From assembly GCF_026616195.1 (NCBI RefSeq), contig NZ_JANHDH010000001.1, positions 62,001-126,000 of the forward strand: a stretch of 64,000 nucleotides of DNA, given 5' to 3'. Below, one piece after another: positions 34,002 through 41,861 of the stretch (positions are counted from its first letter, which is position 1; each line of letters starts with the position of its first letter). Source of the stretch: Haloarchaeobius amylolyticus (GTDB lineage: Archaea > Halobacteriota > Halobacteria > Halobacteriales > Natrialbaceae). The notes below the pieces were generated by a model. The model searched no databases. It was given only the letters and a program-made list of their open reading frames with translations, and was not told where the DNA came from. The position numbers were made by a program, and so were the translations under genes.

Positions 34002-34874
34002 ATGAGTGTGCACGACCGGGTCTCCGGACTGGTCGAGTTGACCCGGCCGGTGAACGCCGTCGTCGCCGGTGTCCTCACCTTCATCGGGGCGTTCGTGGCC
34101 GTCGGTGGCGACGTGACGACGACCGCGGGTGGGCTGACCGCGCCGGCCGTCAGGACCGCGGCGGCGGCCGTCACCACCGTCCTGGCCGCGGGTGGTGGCA
34201 ACGTCATCAACGACTACTTCGACCGGGACATCGACCGGATCAACGCGCCGGACCGCCCGATTCCGCGGGGGGCAGTCAGCCCTCGCGGGGCGCTGGTGTT
34301 CAGCGTCGTACTGTTCGGGGTCGCGGCGGCGTTCGCGCTCGTCCTCCCGCCGCTGGCCATCGGTATCGCGGTGTTCAACCTCGTCGCACTGTGGGTCTAC
34401 ACGGAGTGGTTCAAGGGGACACCCGGCTTCGGGAACCTGCTGGTGGCGTACCTCGGCGGGAGCACCTTCCTGTTCGGCGGGGCGGCGGTCGGGAACCCGG
34501 CTGCCTCGGCGACGCTGTTCGCCCTCGCCGCGCTCTCGACCGTGAGCCGCGAGATAATCAAGGACGTCGAGGACATCGAGGGCGACCGCGAGGAGGGTCT
34601 CCGGACGCTCCCGCTGGCCATCGGCGAGCGACGGGCGCTGGTCCTCGCGACGGGGGCGCTCGTGGTGGCCGTACTCGCGAGTCCGATCCCGTTCCTGCGG
34701 GAGACCCTCGGGGTCGCCTACCTCGTCGCCGTCGCCCCGGCCGACGCGTTGATGCTGTATGCGGCGTACGAGAGCTTCTCGGACCCGACCGCGAGCCAGA
34801 ACCACCTCAAGTACGGGATGTTCGTCGCGGCCGCCGCGTTCATCGTCGGCCGGGTCGCCGTCCTGCTCGGCTAA
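34002..34874 (+). CDS. Digeranylgeranylglyceryl phosphate synthase-like UbiA prenyltransferase
   Basis: 290 residues from the ATG at 34002. It is an integral membrane protein of 8-9 helices with the first Asp motif in GGNVINDYFDRDIDRINAPD and the second in SREIIKDVEDIEGDREEG. These forms match (S)-2,3-di-O-geranylgeranylglyceryl phosphate synthase, which attaches the second geranylgeranyl chain in archaeal ether lipids. The sequence between (RPIPRGAVSPRGALVF) is also typical. It follows the surface-protein gene by 89 bp with its own start context. I am fairly confident it is the ether-lipid enzyme rather than the quinone enzyme, because of the NDYFDRDID form. Confidence 0.87.
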   Translation: MSVHDRVSGLVELTRPVNAVVAGVLTFIGAFVAVGGDVTTTAGGLTAPAVRTAAAAVTTVLAAGGGNVINDYFDRDIDRINAPDRPIPRGAVSPRGALVFSVVLFGVAAAFALVLPPLAIGIAVFNLVALWVYTEWFKGTPGFGNLLVAYLGGSTFLFGGAAVGNPAASATLFALAALSTVSREIIKDVEDIEGDREEGLRTLPLAIGERRALVLATGALVVAVLASPIPFLRETLGVAYLVAVAPADALMLYAAYESFSDPTASQNHLKYGMFVAAAAFIVGRVAVLLG

Positions 34875-35023
34875 CTGCTGAAAATCACCGACGGCGACGC
34901 GTCCTGATGGGGGTCTGAGGCTTCTAATCAAAAGTACTATAAGCCGGATACTGTATTCTCATACCATACGAGGGACCGGGGCTCGACACCGTGTGACGCC
35001 CGACCCGAGGATGTAGACACGCC

Positions 35024-35656
35024 ATGTATGACCTGGCCGACGTTCTTCCGGACGCGGAACTCTCTCCCGGCACGAACCTGCTCATCGCCGGACCGCCGCT
35101 GACGGGGAAACGACAGATCGCGTTGGACCTCCTCGCGAGTGGTTCCAAGCAGGGCGAGGGAACCATCATAGTCACCACCAAGGACAGCGCACAGAAGATC
35201 TTCGACCAGTACGAGGGGCTCGTCGACGACGTCGATGCGGTCGACATCGGCATCGTCGACTGCGTGACCAAACAGCGCGGCGTGAACAACGTCACCGACG
35301 ACGCCCGTATCAAGTACGCGTCCTCGCCGGTCGACATGACCGGTATCGGTATCAAACTCTCCGAGTTCTTGGAGGAGTTCTACGAGGTACGCGGCCACCG
35401 GAAGAACCGGATCCTCCTCCACTCCGTCTCGACGCTGCTGATGTACTCAGACCTCCAGACCGTCTTCCGCTTCCTCCACGTCTTCACCGGACGCGTCCAG
35501 TCCGCGGACGCACTCGGCGTCTACATCATCGACTCCACCGCCCACGACGACCAGACGATGAACACGCTCAAGCAGCTGTTCGACGCCGTCATCGAGGTCG
35601 AGGAGAGCGACGACGGTGAACCGACGCTCCACACGGCCGGCATCCCGACGCAGTAG
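35024..35656 (+). CDS. RecA-superfamily (KaiC/RAD55-like) ATPase
   Basis: A 210-residue single-domain ATPase. The Walker A motif is GPPLTGKRQIALDLL near residues 23-36, and a Walker B-like segment follows in RKNRILLHSVSTLLMYSDLQ. Further features are TIIVTTKDSAQKIFDQYEGL and the KaiC-style ending GVYIIDSTAHDDQTMNTLKQ. Haloarchaea have many such short RecA-fold proteins, some annotated as HTR-like or RAD55-family ATPases and related to ArlH. The role is unknown; signalling or switch functions are suggested for the family. An AT-rich GTACTATAAG lies about 85 bp upstream and may be the promoter. Confidence 0.8.
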   Translation: MYDLADVLPDAELSPGTNLLIAGPPLTGKRQIALDLLASGSKQGEGTIIVTTKDSAQKIFDQYEGLVDDVDAVDIGIVDCVTKQRGVNNVTDDARIKYASSPVDMTGIGIKLSEFLEEFYEVRGHRKNRILLHSVSTLLMYSDLQTVFRFLHVFTGRVQSADALGVYIIDSTAHDDQTMNTLKQLFDAVIEVEESDDGEPTLHTAGIPTQ

Positions 35657-35726
35657 GCCCATTCGAGACCGTCCGCCGGTTCCTCCCACCAGCACCCTTT
35701 TCGGCCACGCTCCCGTCTTCTCACCC

Positions 35727-36134
35727 ATGCCAGTCGAGAGCGACGCGGAACTCCGTGACATCCTCGAGTACGACACCATCGCGGTCGTCGGCTGCTCGAG
35801 TTCGCCCGGGAAAGCGGCACACGACATCCCGAAGTACATGCAGTCGAACGGGTACCGCATCGTGCCAGTGAACCCGTTCGCCGACGAGATACTGGGCGAG
35901 AAGGCCTACGATTCCCTGAGCGAGGTCGAGGAGGAAGTCGACGTCGTCGACGTGTTCCGGCCGTCCGAGGAGGTCGCCGACATCGTGGACGAGGCGCTGG
36001 CGCGTGACGACGTGGAGGTCATCTGGACGCAACTGGGCATCCGCGACGACGACGCGGCGAAGAAGGCGGAGGACGCCGGAAAGCGGGTCGTCCAGGACAG
36101 GTGCCTCAAGGTCGAGCACTCGCGGCTCGCCTGA
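35727..36134 (+). CDS. CoA-binding protein (Rossmann fold, DUF-type YccU-like)
   Basis: 135 residues from ATG at 35727. It has the CoA_binding pattern: IAVVGCSSSPGKAAHDIPKY, then GYRIVPVNPFADEILGEKAY, VDVVDVFRPSEEVADIVDEA, and VIWTQLGIRDDDAAKKAEDA ending with the conserved VVQDRCLKVEH. Single-domain members resemble the CoA-binding part of succinyl-CoA synthetase and are widespread, with uncertain roles. It is 70 bp after the RecA-like ATPase, and a cysteine synthase gene converges on it. Confidence 0.88.
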   Translation: MPVESDAELRDILEYDTIAVVGCSSSPGKAAHDIPKYMQSNGYRIVPVNPFADEILGEKAYDSLSEVEEEVDVVDVFRPSEEVADIVDEALARDDVEVIWTQLGIRDDDAAKKAEDAGKRVVQDRCLKVEHSRLA

Positions 36135-36161
36135 GCCGACGGCGCGGCGACGACGGGCCGG

Positions 36162-37142
36162 TCAGCCCTCCCACTCCTCGTAGGACCGGTAGAGCCCCTT
36201 CGAGAGGTATCGCTCCGAGGAGTCGGGGAAGACGGTGACGACCGAGTCGTAGGGCGCATCTATCTCGCCGCTGGCGATGCGTTCGGCGACGCCGACGGCG
36301 GCGACGCTCGCGGCGGCTGCCGAGGACGCCACGAGGTGGCCCTCCTCGGCGGCGAGGCGCTGGACCTCCTCGTGGGCCGCCCGGTCCGAGACCTGGATGA
36401 CGTCGTCGACGAGGTCGGGCTCGAACAGCTGGTTGGTCTCGATGTCGTGGGTGCCGATGCCCTCTATCTTGTAGGCGTCGGCCTCCGGGTGGTCGCCTTT
36501 GAACTCGCTGTAGAGCGAGCCCTCCGGTTCGACGGCGCCGACGTAGGTGTCGGGGTGTTGCTCGCGATGGTACTTCGCGATACCCATGAGCGTCCCGGCG
36601 GTGCCACAGCCGGCGACGACCGCCCCGACCTCCCCGTCGAGGGCGTCGTAGATCTCCGGGCCGGTGGTCGCGTAGTGGGCCTCCGTGTTGAGGGGGTTCT
36701 CGAACTGCTGGGGGACGACCGCGTTGTCGAGCTCCTCGGCGAGTTCGTGGGCGCGCTGGATGGCGCCGCCCATGTCGTCCTCGGTCGGCGTGTTGATGAC
36801 CTCGGCGCCGAGGGCGCGCATGAGCTGTTGCTTCTCGAGTGAGAAGCGTTCGGGGACGACGAAGATGGCGTCGAGCCCGAGCTGGCCGGCGGCGACCGCC
36901 AGCCCGATGCCGGTGTTGCCGGCGGTCGGCTCGATGACGGTGCCGCCGGGGTCGAGCTGGCCGTCCTCGAGCATGCGTTCGAGCATGTACTTCCCGATGC
37001 GGTCTTTCACGCTGGCACCGGGGTTGAACGATTCGAGCTTCGCGTACACGGGGACCTCGTCGGGGGCGGTGTGCACTCGCACGAGCGGCGTCTCACCGAC
37101 CGTCTCCAGCACCGAGTCCAGCGGTTCCTCGTGGGTCGTCAT
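36162..37142 (-). CDS. Cysteine synthase-family PLP enzyme
   Basis: A 326-residue fold-type II PLP enzyme. Lys46 in FNPGASVKDRIGKYMLERM is the PLP Schiff-base residue. The phosphate/substrate loop is TAGNTGIGLA at about 73-82, with Ala where CysK usually has Ser. The glycine-rich GCGTAGTLMG binds the PLP phosphate, and VVTVFPDSSERYLSKGLY closes the site. It makes cysteine from O-acetyl- or O-phospho-serine and sulfide, or could act in transsulfuration as a cystathionine beta-synthase without the regulatory domain. The exact substrate is not decided by sequence. Confidence 0.88.
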   Translation of the reverse strand: MTTHEEPLDSVLETVGETPLVRVHTAPDEVPVYAKLESFNPGASVKDRIGKYMLERMLEDGQLDPGGTVIEPTAGNTGIGLAVAAGQLGLDAIFVVPERFSLEKQQLMRALGAEVINTPTEDDMGGAIQRAHELAEELDNAVVPQQFENPLNTEAHYATTGPEIYDALDGEVGAVVAGCGTAGTLMGIAKYHREQHPDTYVGAVEPEGSLYSEFKGDHPEADAYKIEGIGTHDIETNQLFEPDLVDDVIQVSDRAAHEEVQRLAAEEGHLVASSAAAASVAAVGVAERIASGEIDAPYDSVVTVFPDSSERYLSKGLYRSYEEWEG

Positions 37143-37179
37143 GTAGCGGGCAATTGTTGCCGCCGCCCGATAGGTGTTA

Positions 37180-37539
37180 TTACTCGCTGCTGCTGGAGCC
37201 GACCGAGCCCTGGTCGCCGGTCGACGAACCCTGGTCTGTCGGCTGCTGCTCCGCCGCGGCTTGCGCGTCGGTCGCCTCGTCGCCCTTCGCTTCGGCCTCC
37301 GTGATGAGGCCGTCGGCGAGGAGTTCGTCCACGTCGATGCCCTCCTTCTCGGCGAGGGCTTCGAGGAGCATCCGGTGTTCGGCGAGTTCCGTCTCGAGGC
37401 CCTGCACGGTGTTCGACGTCTCGTCGACGTCCTGCTCTATCTGGGTGAGCCGTTCCCGGACGTCCTTGAGCTGGGCGTAGAGCTGTTCTGCACGTTCTGC
37501 GAGCGTCTGGAGTTTCTTCGCGGTCGAACCGAGTCCCAT
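37180..37539 (-). CDS. Haloarchaeal coiled-coil protein (DUF5798-like)
   Basis: 119 residues from ATG at 37539. The first ~85 are a heptad-rich helix (STAKKLQTLAERAEQLYAQL and IEQDVDETSNTVQGLETELA) followed by GIDVDELLADGLI. The last ~35 are a Ser/Gln/Gly-rich disordered tail (TDQGSSTGDQGSVGSSSSE). No signal or membrane segment is seen. The start MGLGSTAKKLQ is favoured because the longer upstream frame lacks coding character. It lies 37 bp upstream of the cysteine synthase start, on the same strand, but the relation is unclear. Function unknown. Confidence 0.75.
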   Translation of the reverse strand: MGLGSTAKKLQTLAERAEQLYAQLKDVRERLTQIEQDVDETSNTVQGLETELAEHRMLLEALAEKEGIDVDELLADGLITEAEAKGDEATDAQAAAEQQPTDQGSSTGDQGSVGSSSSE

Positions 37540-37611
37540 GCTGAGATAATCGACCCCCGGGATGTTGTGCGTTCCGCCTCGGAGACACGTGTTTCCCGGC
37601 CGAAGCACTGC

Positions 37612-39162
37612 TCACTCGTACTCGGACTCCAGCGTCTCGAGGTCGCTGGCGAGGGAGCCCATCGCCGCCGCCGGGTCCGAATCTCCCCGGAGTGCGGCGT
37701 GGACGCGCTCTGCGACCCGCTGGGATTCCGGGGGCCAGACCGGCGTCACGGGCCGCGGCATCGTGTTCTCGACGGCGTAGGCGAGTTGCGGGAGATACGG
37801 CCCGAGCCGGTTCGCGTCGGTCGGGAGCGACCCGTAGCGGCTCGTCTCCGGGGGGAGCCACCCCAGTTCGGTGAAGAGGAACCGTCGGACCTGCTCGCTC
37901 GCGAAGGCTTCCAGTACCGCGTACGCCTGCTCTTTGATGTTCGACGGGGCGTAGGGGTTCACCAGGAAGTGCCACCCGCCGAGGGCCGCGACCGACCCGC
38001 CGGTCCCCGGGTAGCGGGCCTCGGACCGCGGGACGCCCGCCGGCAGGGGCATGACGCCGAGGTCCTGCCCGAAGTGCTCCTCCTTCGCGTTGATCTCGAT
38101 GGCGTACGGCCAGTTCTTGTGCATCACGACCTCGCCGGCGGTGAACGGTTCGCGCGACGGTTCCTCGCTGTACTGGATGACCTCGGGCGGGGCGATGTCC
38201 CCGGCGACCCGGTCGAGGGTGTGTGGCGCGTCGGTTCCGTGGACGAACGACCGGAGCAGCCGGATGGCGTCCAGTACCGGCTGTTCCTCGACGGTGATGG
38301 GGCGCTCCCCCACCGGCCCGAACAGGTGCTCCCGTGGCGAACCGAAGTACGCGCCGCCCAGCGACGACATGACCTCGTTGAAGGTACAGCACGGGAGCCC
38401 GATGTACTGCTTCGCCTGGAACGTGTAGCCCGTCTTGCCGGTCTGGGTCATGGTGTCCTTCGTGACCTGCGAGAACAGCTCCCAGTCGGGCGGGTCGGTG
38501 GCCCAGTTCGCGCCCTCGGGGTCGTAGCCTGCCTTCTCGACCAGGTCCTTCCGGTACTGGATGGTCGGCGCCTGCACGAACATCGGGAGCCCGTAGAGGT
38601 TCCCGGCTCCGTCGCTCACGGTCGCGAGCAGCTGGTCGACGGCCTCGCCCTCGACCCGCGAGGCGACCGGGTCGGCGAGCCGTTCCGAGAGGTTCGGGAA
38701 GGGGAACCGGCGGACGAACGGCATGGCCCAGCCCGAATCCATCATGAGGATGGTCGGCTCGGGTTCCTCGGCGTTCAGCAACTGCCGGTACCGGCTCTTT
38801 CGCGTGACGGTGGTCTGGGGCGGCTCGAGGACCTCTACCTCGACCTCGGCCGGCAGCCCTGCTGCGCGAAGTTCGTCCAGCAGTTCGGCGCTCGCCTCCG
38901 CCAGTCTGCTGTCCGCGGCGATGGTGACTTTCGTGGGCTGGTCCTCGTCGGTGCGCGTCTCCCGCGTCGTCGTGGTCGTCTCCGTCACCCCGAACGCGGA
39001 CCGGTCGCCGTCGTCCCCGTCATCGTCGCCCGCGAGTTCGACCCCTGCGAGCGTCCCGAGTCCGAAGCCCACGCCCAGGCCGGCCGCGACCTGCAGGAGC
39101 GACCGTCTGTCGGCGAGCGCGCGAGACCGCCCGGACGCCCCGCGTTTCGAGTCGTCTCGCAT
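37612..39162 (-). CDS. Tat-exported extracellular solute-binding protein
   Basis: 516 residues from ATG at 39162; a GTG further upstream adds nine residues. The N-terminus is a twin-arginine signal (LADRRSLLQVAAGLGVGFGL). It is followed by a Thr/Asp-rich linker (VTETTTTTRETRTDED) typical of haloarchaeal surface proteins. The rest is a periplasmic-binding-protein fold of the sugar type: TILMMDSGWAMPFVRRFPFP, YGLPMFVQAPTIQYRKDLVE, FTAGEVVMHKNWPYAIEINA and ALGGWHFLVNPYAPSNIKEQ. No ABC permease or ATPase gene is nearby, so it is an orphan. A Cys-anchored lipobox is not visible right after the signal. Confidence 0.83.
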   Translation of the reverse strand: MRDDSKRGASGRSRALADRRSLLQVAAGLGVGFGLGTLAGVELAGDDDGDDGDRSAFGVTETTTTTRETRTDEDQPTKVTIAADSRLAEASAELLDELRAAGLPAEVEVEVLEPPQTTVTRKSRYRQLLNAEEPEPTILMMDSGWAMPFVRRFPFPNLSERLADPVASRVEGEAVDQLLATVSDGAGNLYGLPMFVQAPTIQYRKDLVEKAGYDPEGANWATDPPDWELFSQVTKDTMTQTGKTGYTFQAKQYIGLPCCTFNEVMSSLGGAYFGSPREHLFGPVGERPITVEEQPVLDAIRLLRSFVHGTDAPHTLDRVAGDIAPPEVIQYSEEPSREPFTAGEVVMHKNWPYAIEINAKEEHFGQDLGVMPLPAGVPRSEARYPGTGGSVAALGGWHFLVNPYAPSNIKEQAYAVLEAFASEQVRRFLFTELGWLPPETSRYGSLPTDANRLGPYLPQLAYAVENTMPRPVTPVWPPESQRVAERVHAALRGDSDPAAAMGSLASDLETLESEYE

Positions 39163-39303
39163 CCTTTGGCGGTTGTACACGTGCGACACACTTCAAACCC
39201 GGAACCGAGGGCCGGACCCGGGACGAACTCGTGCCCGGGGCAGCCGCGCTGTTGCGCTGCTGCCTTCGCGGCGTTTATGTCCCGCCCGCAACGAGTCTCG
39301 GCC

Positions 39304-39726
39304 ATGAACCGGTTCCGGACCCCGCCGACGGTCGGCATCGCCGCCGCCATCGCGTTCCTGGTCGCCGTCTTCGTCCCGTACGTCACCCTCTCCGAGACCG
39401 CCATCTCCGGGCTCGGGACGTACTACGGCGTCGGTGTCGTCGCCCCGACGTACCTCACACTGTTCGCGCTCGTCGCGGCCATCGTCTTCGCGGCCGGCCG
39501 CGAGGGCCGGACCGAACCGGACCTCGCCGCCGGCGTCACCCTCGTCCTCGGCGTCGTGATGGCCGCGCTGACGCTGTTCTGGGCGCTCGACGCGGGCGCC
39601 GTCGTCAGCAGCCTCGGCACCGAGGACTGGATGGAGTACCACCCGTGGGCCGTCTTCCTCTGTAGCACCCTCATCGCGCTCTGTAGCCTCTGGTACGCCC
39701 GTGTGCTCGGGCTGCTGTCGGCCTGA
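39304..39726 (+). CDS. Small multi-pass membrane protein (DUF7548-like)
   Basis: 140 residues from ATG at 39304 with four likely helices: TVGIAAAIAFLVAVFVPYVT, VAPTYLTLFALVAAIVFAAG, LAAGVTLVLGVVMAALTLFW and WAVFLCSTLIALCSLWYARV. Between helices are short charged loops (REGRTEPD). The layout is that of small haloarchaeal membrane proteins of unknown function. It is divergent from the solute-binding protein gene across a 141-bp spacer with a TATA-like GTTTATG about 30 bp upstream of the ATG. Confidence 0.72.
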   Translation: MNRFRTPPTVGIAAAIAFLVAVFVPYVTLSETAISGLGTYYGVGVVAPTYLTLFALVAAIVFAAGREGRTEPDLAAGVTLVLGVVMAALTLFWALDAGAVVSSLGTEDWMEYHPWAVFLCSTLIALCSLWYARVLGLLSA

Positions 39727-39781
39727 GTCTCGCCCGCGTCGGTCGATTTCTCGCCACCGTGGACGACCCGAGTCGAAAGGT

Positions 39782-39789
39782 CCTTAAGA
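39782..39789 (+). promoter_or_regulatory. TATA box of the SRP RNA gene
   Basis: CCTTAAGA lies about 25 bp before the inferred 5' end of the 7S RNA at 39811, standard spacing for archaeal transcription. Confidence 0.6.
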
Positions 39790-39810
39790 GGCAAGCAGCT
39801 ACGATGGGAT

Positions 39811-40118
39811 GGACTAGGTCGGGCAGTTAGGCCCTGCTCGCTACCCGCGATATGGTCTTCAGCGGGGACCGAATCCTGAGGGCGTCCGGTCAGACCCGGA
39901 CGGGCCTCGGGAGTCGACGTAGAAGCCTCGTCCGTCGGGGACGGCGGTCGACGGGGCCCATCCGCAGGGATGGTCCTCCGTCGTTGGTCGGCGGTAATGA
40001 GTCAGGCACGGAAGTGAGCAGCTCACCGTCGGACACCCGTCGCTCGATGGGTCGCGGGGTGGAGGAGACGACCGAGATTCCCCGTCCGGGAACGCCGGGC
40101 AATCTCAGGCGTCCACCA
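39811..40118 (+). ncRNA. ffs: Archaeal signal recognition particle (7S/SRP) RNA
   Basis: The region is non-coding and GC-rich, with strong local complementarity. The S-domain helix 8 core is present: GTCAGGCACGGAAG at 40001-40014 followed by GAGCAG, in which CAC-GGAA-GTG makes the GGAA tetraloop and GTCAGG/AGCAG the symmetric loop bound by SRP54. The 5' portion (GGGCAGTTAGGCCCTGCTCG, then ACCCGCGATATGG) matches the 5' domain of haloarchaeal 7S RNA. The ends are set by pairing of TGGAC (39810-39814) with GTCCA (40111-40115). Length is about 308 nt, normal for Archaea. The ends may be off by a few bases. Confidence 0.9.
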
Positions 40119-40247
40119 TTCATACCGCATTCACGTTCGATAGCGGCGGCACCGTCGGTCGCTCTGCCGGTCGGCCAGACCGAGGAACGCCGTCGCTATC
40201 CGGTGATATCCACGATACCCGAGAGAGAAAGAGGACCGTCTCGCCCG

Positions 40248-41162
40248 TCAGTCGTCCGCGGTGGCGACCTGTGCGAGCTGTTCGACGTCCAGCGAGCCGC
40301 CGATGGTGCGGTTCGGGTAGGGGATGTCGATGCCCTCCTCGTCGAAGCGCTCCTTGACGGCCTGGACGTACTCGCCGCGCGTCCGGACGAAGTCGGCGCG
40401 GGACGGCTCCTCGATCCAGATGCGCGACTTGAGCCCGACCGAGGAGTCACCCAGCTCGGTGAGGCGGACGGTCGGCTCGGGGTCGTCCATGATGTCCTCG
40501 TGCTTCTCGGCCTCCTCGACGATGATCTCGGTCGCCTGGTCGATGTCGTCGTCGTAGCCGATGCCGAAGAGGAACTGCATGCGGAGCTGGTCCTTCGCGA
40601 CGGGGTTCTTGATGACGCCGTTGGTCAGCTGCGAGTTCGGGACCGTCAGCAGCTCGTTGTCGAAGGTGCGGACCCGGGTGACCCGCAGGCTGATGTCCTC
40701 GACGATGCCGGAGTGGCCGTCCCACTCGATCCAGTCGCCGATGCGGAAGGGTTTGTCCGTGAAGATGAACACGCCAGCGACGAAGTTCGCGATGACGTCC
40801 TGCATCGCGAAACCGATGGCGAGCGTGGCTGCCGCGCCGATGGTCGCGATGGCGGTCAGGATGTTGCCGAAGCCGGCCGCCGCGAACGCGATACCGATGG
40901 CGGCGAAGAACAGCGCGAAGTTGGTGAGCTTGCGCAGCGGGACTCTGGCGTGCCTGTCGAGCCCTCGTCGGTCCATCAACCGCTCCACGACCGGCGTGAC
41001 GAGGATGCGACCGATGGCGTAGATGGCGACGAACGCGACGACGAACAGCAGGATGTCCGCGACGACCTCCGCGTAGCTGGCCGGGACGCCGAGTTGCCAG
41101 AGCGTGCGCGCGAGCCCTGTGAGGCCCTCGCCGCTCGGCTGGAGGACGATTCCCCCGAACAT
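40248..41162 (-). CDS. mscS: Mechanosensitive channel, MscS family
   Basis: 304 residues from ATG at 41162. Three membrane segments are seen: VVADILLFVVAFVAIYAIGR, LTNFALFFAAIGIAFAAAGF and the pore helix GAAATLAIGFAMQDVIANFV. The beta domain follows (DKPFRIGDWIEWDGHSGIVE, then ISLRVTRVRTFDNELLTVPN) and then the alpha/beta C-terminal domain. It releases solutes upon osmotic downshift. The ATG overlaps by one base the stop of the upstream YhbY-like gene, so translation is coupled within an rnp4-yhbY-mscS operon. Confidence 0.93.
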   Translation of the reverse strand: MFGGIVLQPSGEGLTGLARTLWQLGVPASYAEVVADILLFVVAFVAIYAIGRILVTPVVERLMDRRGLDRHARVPLRKLTNFALFFAAIGIAFAAAGFGNILTAIATIGAAATLAIGFAMQDVIANFVAGVFIFTDKPFRIGDWIEWDGHSGIVEDISLRVTRVRTFDNELLTVPNSQLTNGVIKNPVAKDQLRMQFLFGIGYDDDIDQATEIIVEEAEKHEDIMDDPEPTVRLTELGDSSVGLKSRIWIEEPSRADFVRTRGEYVQAVKERFDEEGIDIPYPNRTIGGSLDVEQLAQVATADD

Positions 41163-41407
41163 CACCGGTACACCGCGGTGTTCCCGCGCACGTCGAAGAG
41201 GTCGGCGTTCGTGAGGTCCGCCAGCTCCTCGGCGAGCTCCTCCGTGGAGGTGCCGCCGCGGGCCGCCCGCAGGAACTTCACCTTCACGAGGTCGTTCCCC
41301 TGCAACTGGTCTTTCAACTCGTCGACGACCGCGTCGATTCCGCCCTTGCCGACCCAGACCGTCACGTCGAGTTCGTGGGCCTGTCGACGGAGCTCTTCGT
41401 TACTCAT
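41162..41407 (-). CDS. YhbY/CRM-domain RNA-binding protein
   Basis: 81 residues from ATG at 41407. The entire protein is one CRM domain: NEELRRQAHELDVTVWVGKG, GGIDAVVDELKDQLQGNDLV, KVKFLRAARGG, ending in the strand ADLFDVRGNTAVYR. The GxxG loop seen in most CRM domains is here GKGG. CRM proteins bind RNA and are linked with ribosome assembly in bacteria and archaea. It lies between rnp4 and mscS with coupled overlap to the latter. Confidence 0.9.
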   Translation of the reverse strand: MSNEELRRQAHELDVTVWVGKGGIDAVVDELKDQLQGNDLVKVKFLRAARGGTSTEELAEELADLTNADLFDVRGNTAVYR

Positions 41408-41481
41408 ACCCCCGGCTTTCGGGGCCAACGGTTTCAATGTTTCACCAAACGACGGGCGTTGCCCCGTCGTGCGACCCGTCC

Positions 41482-41757
41482 TCAGCGGTACGGGTATCGC
41501 GTGTGGTGCCCGCAGTCGCAGGTGACGACGACGTGGCCGTCCTGCAGGCGGGTCCGGGCGTTCGTGCCCGGGAGAAGGTAGGCGTCGCAGGCATCGCAGG
41601 TGAAGCGCTTGAACCGGTAGGGGAGCCGGATGCGGTTCCGTTCGGCGATGCGTCTCGCGAGACGGACGTACTCGCGAGCCCGGTCGTACTCGCCGGCGCG
41701 GGTCGCCTCGCGGGCGAGGGCGTCCAGCCGGTCGATGCGCTCCTCCGCGATGGTCAT
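41482..41757 (-). CDS. rnp4: RNase P protein component 4 (Rpp21 homologue)
   Basis: 91 residues. An N-terminal helical pair (ERIDRLDALAREATRAGEYD, then YVRLARRIAERNRIRLP) is followed by a zinc ribbon with C54-x2-C57 (FTCDACDAYLLPG) and C80-x-C82 (VVTCDCGHHTRYPY). That matches archaeal Rnp4/Rpp21, which pairs with Rnp1 to stabilise RNase P RNA. The second zinc pair is C-x-C in place of C-x2-C, as is usual in haloarchaeal members. It heads the operon with yhbY and mscS, 74 bp upstream of yhbY. Confidence 0.92.
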   Translation of the reverse strand: MTIAEERIDRLDALAREATRAGEYDRAREYVRLARRIAERNRIRLPYRFKRFTCDACDAYLLPGTNARTRLQDGHVVVTCDCGHHTRYPYR

Positions 41758-41861
41758 CTGTCCGCACCTTTCCGTCGGACGGGAAAAGGGGTTCCGTTGT
41801 CGGGTCGGCCGGCACCGCGAGTCGCAAGCTATTTTTCTGTCGTCCGAGGACCGACACGACA

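Noticed and set aside
39852-41525. A 557-codon plus-strand frame crossing the SRP RNA, mscS and yhbY region
   Set aside because: It runs over a structured RNA and antisense to well-recognised genes; its product is Arg/Asp-rich with no domains.
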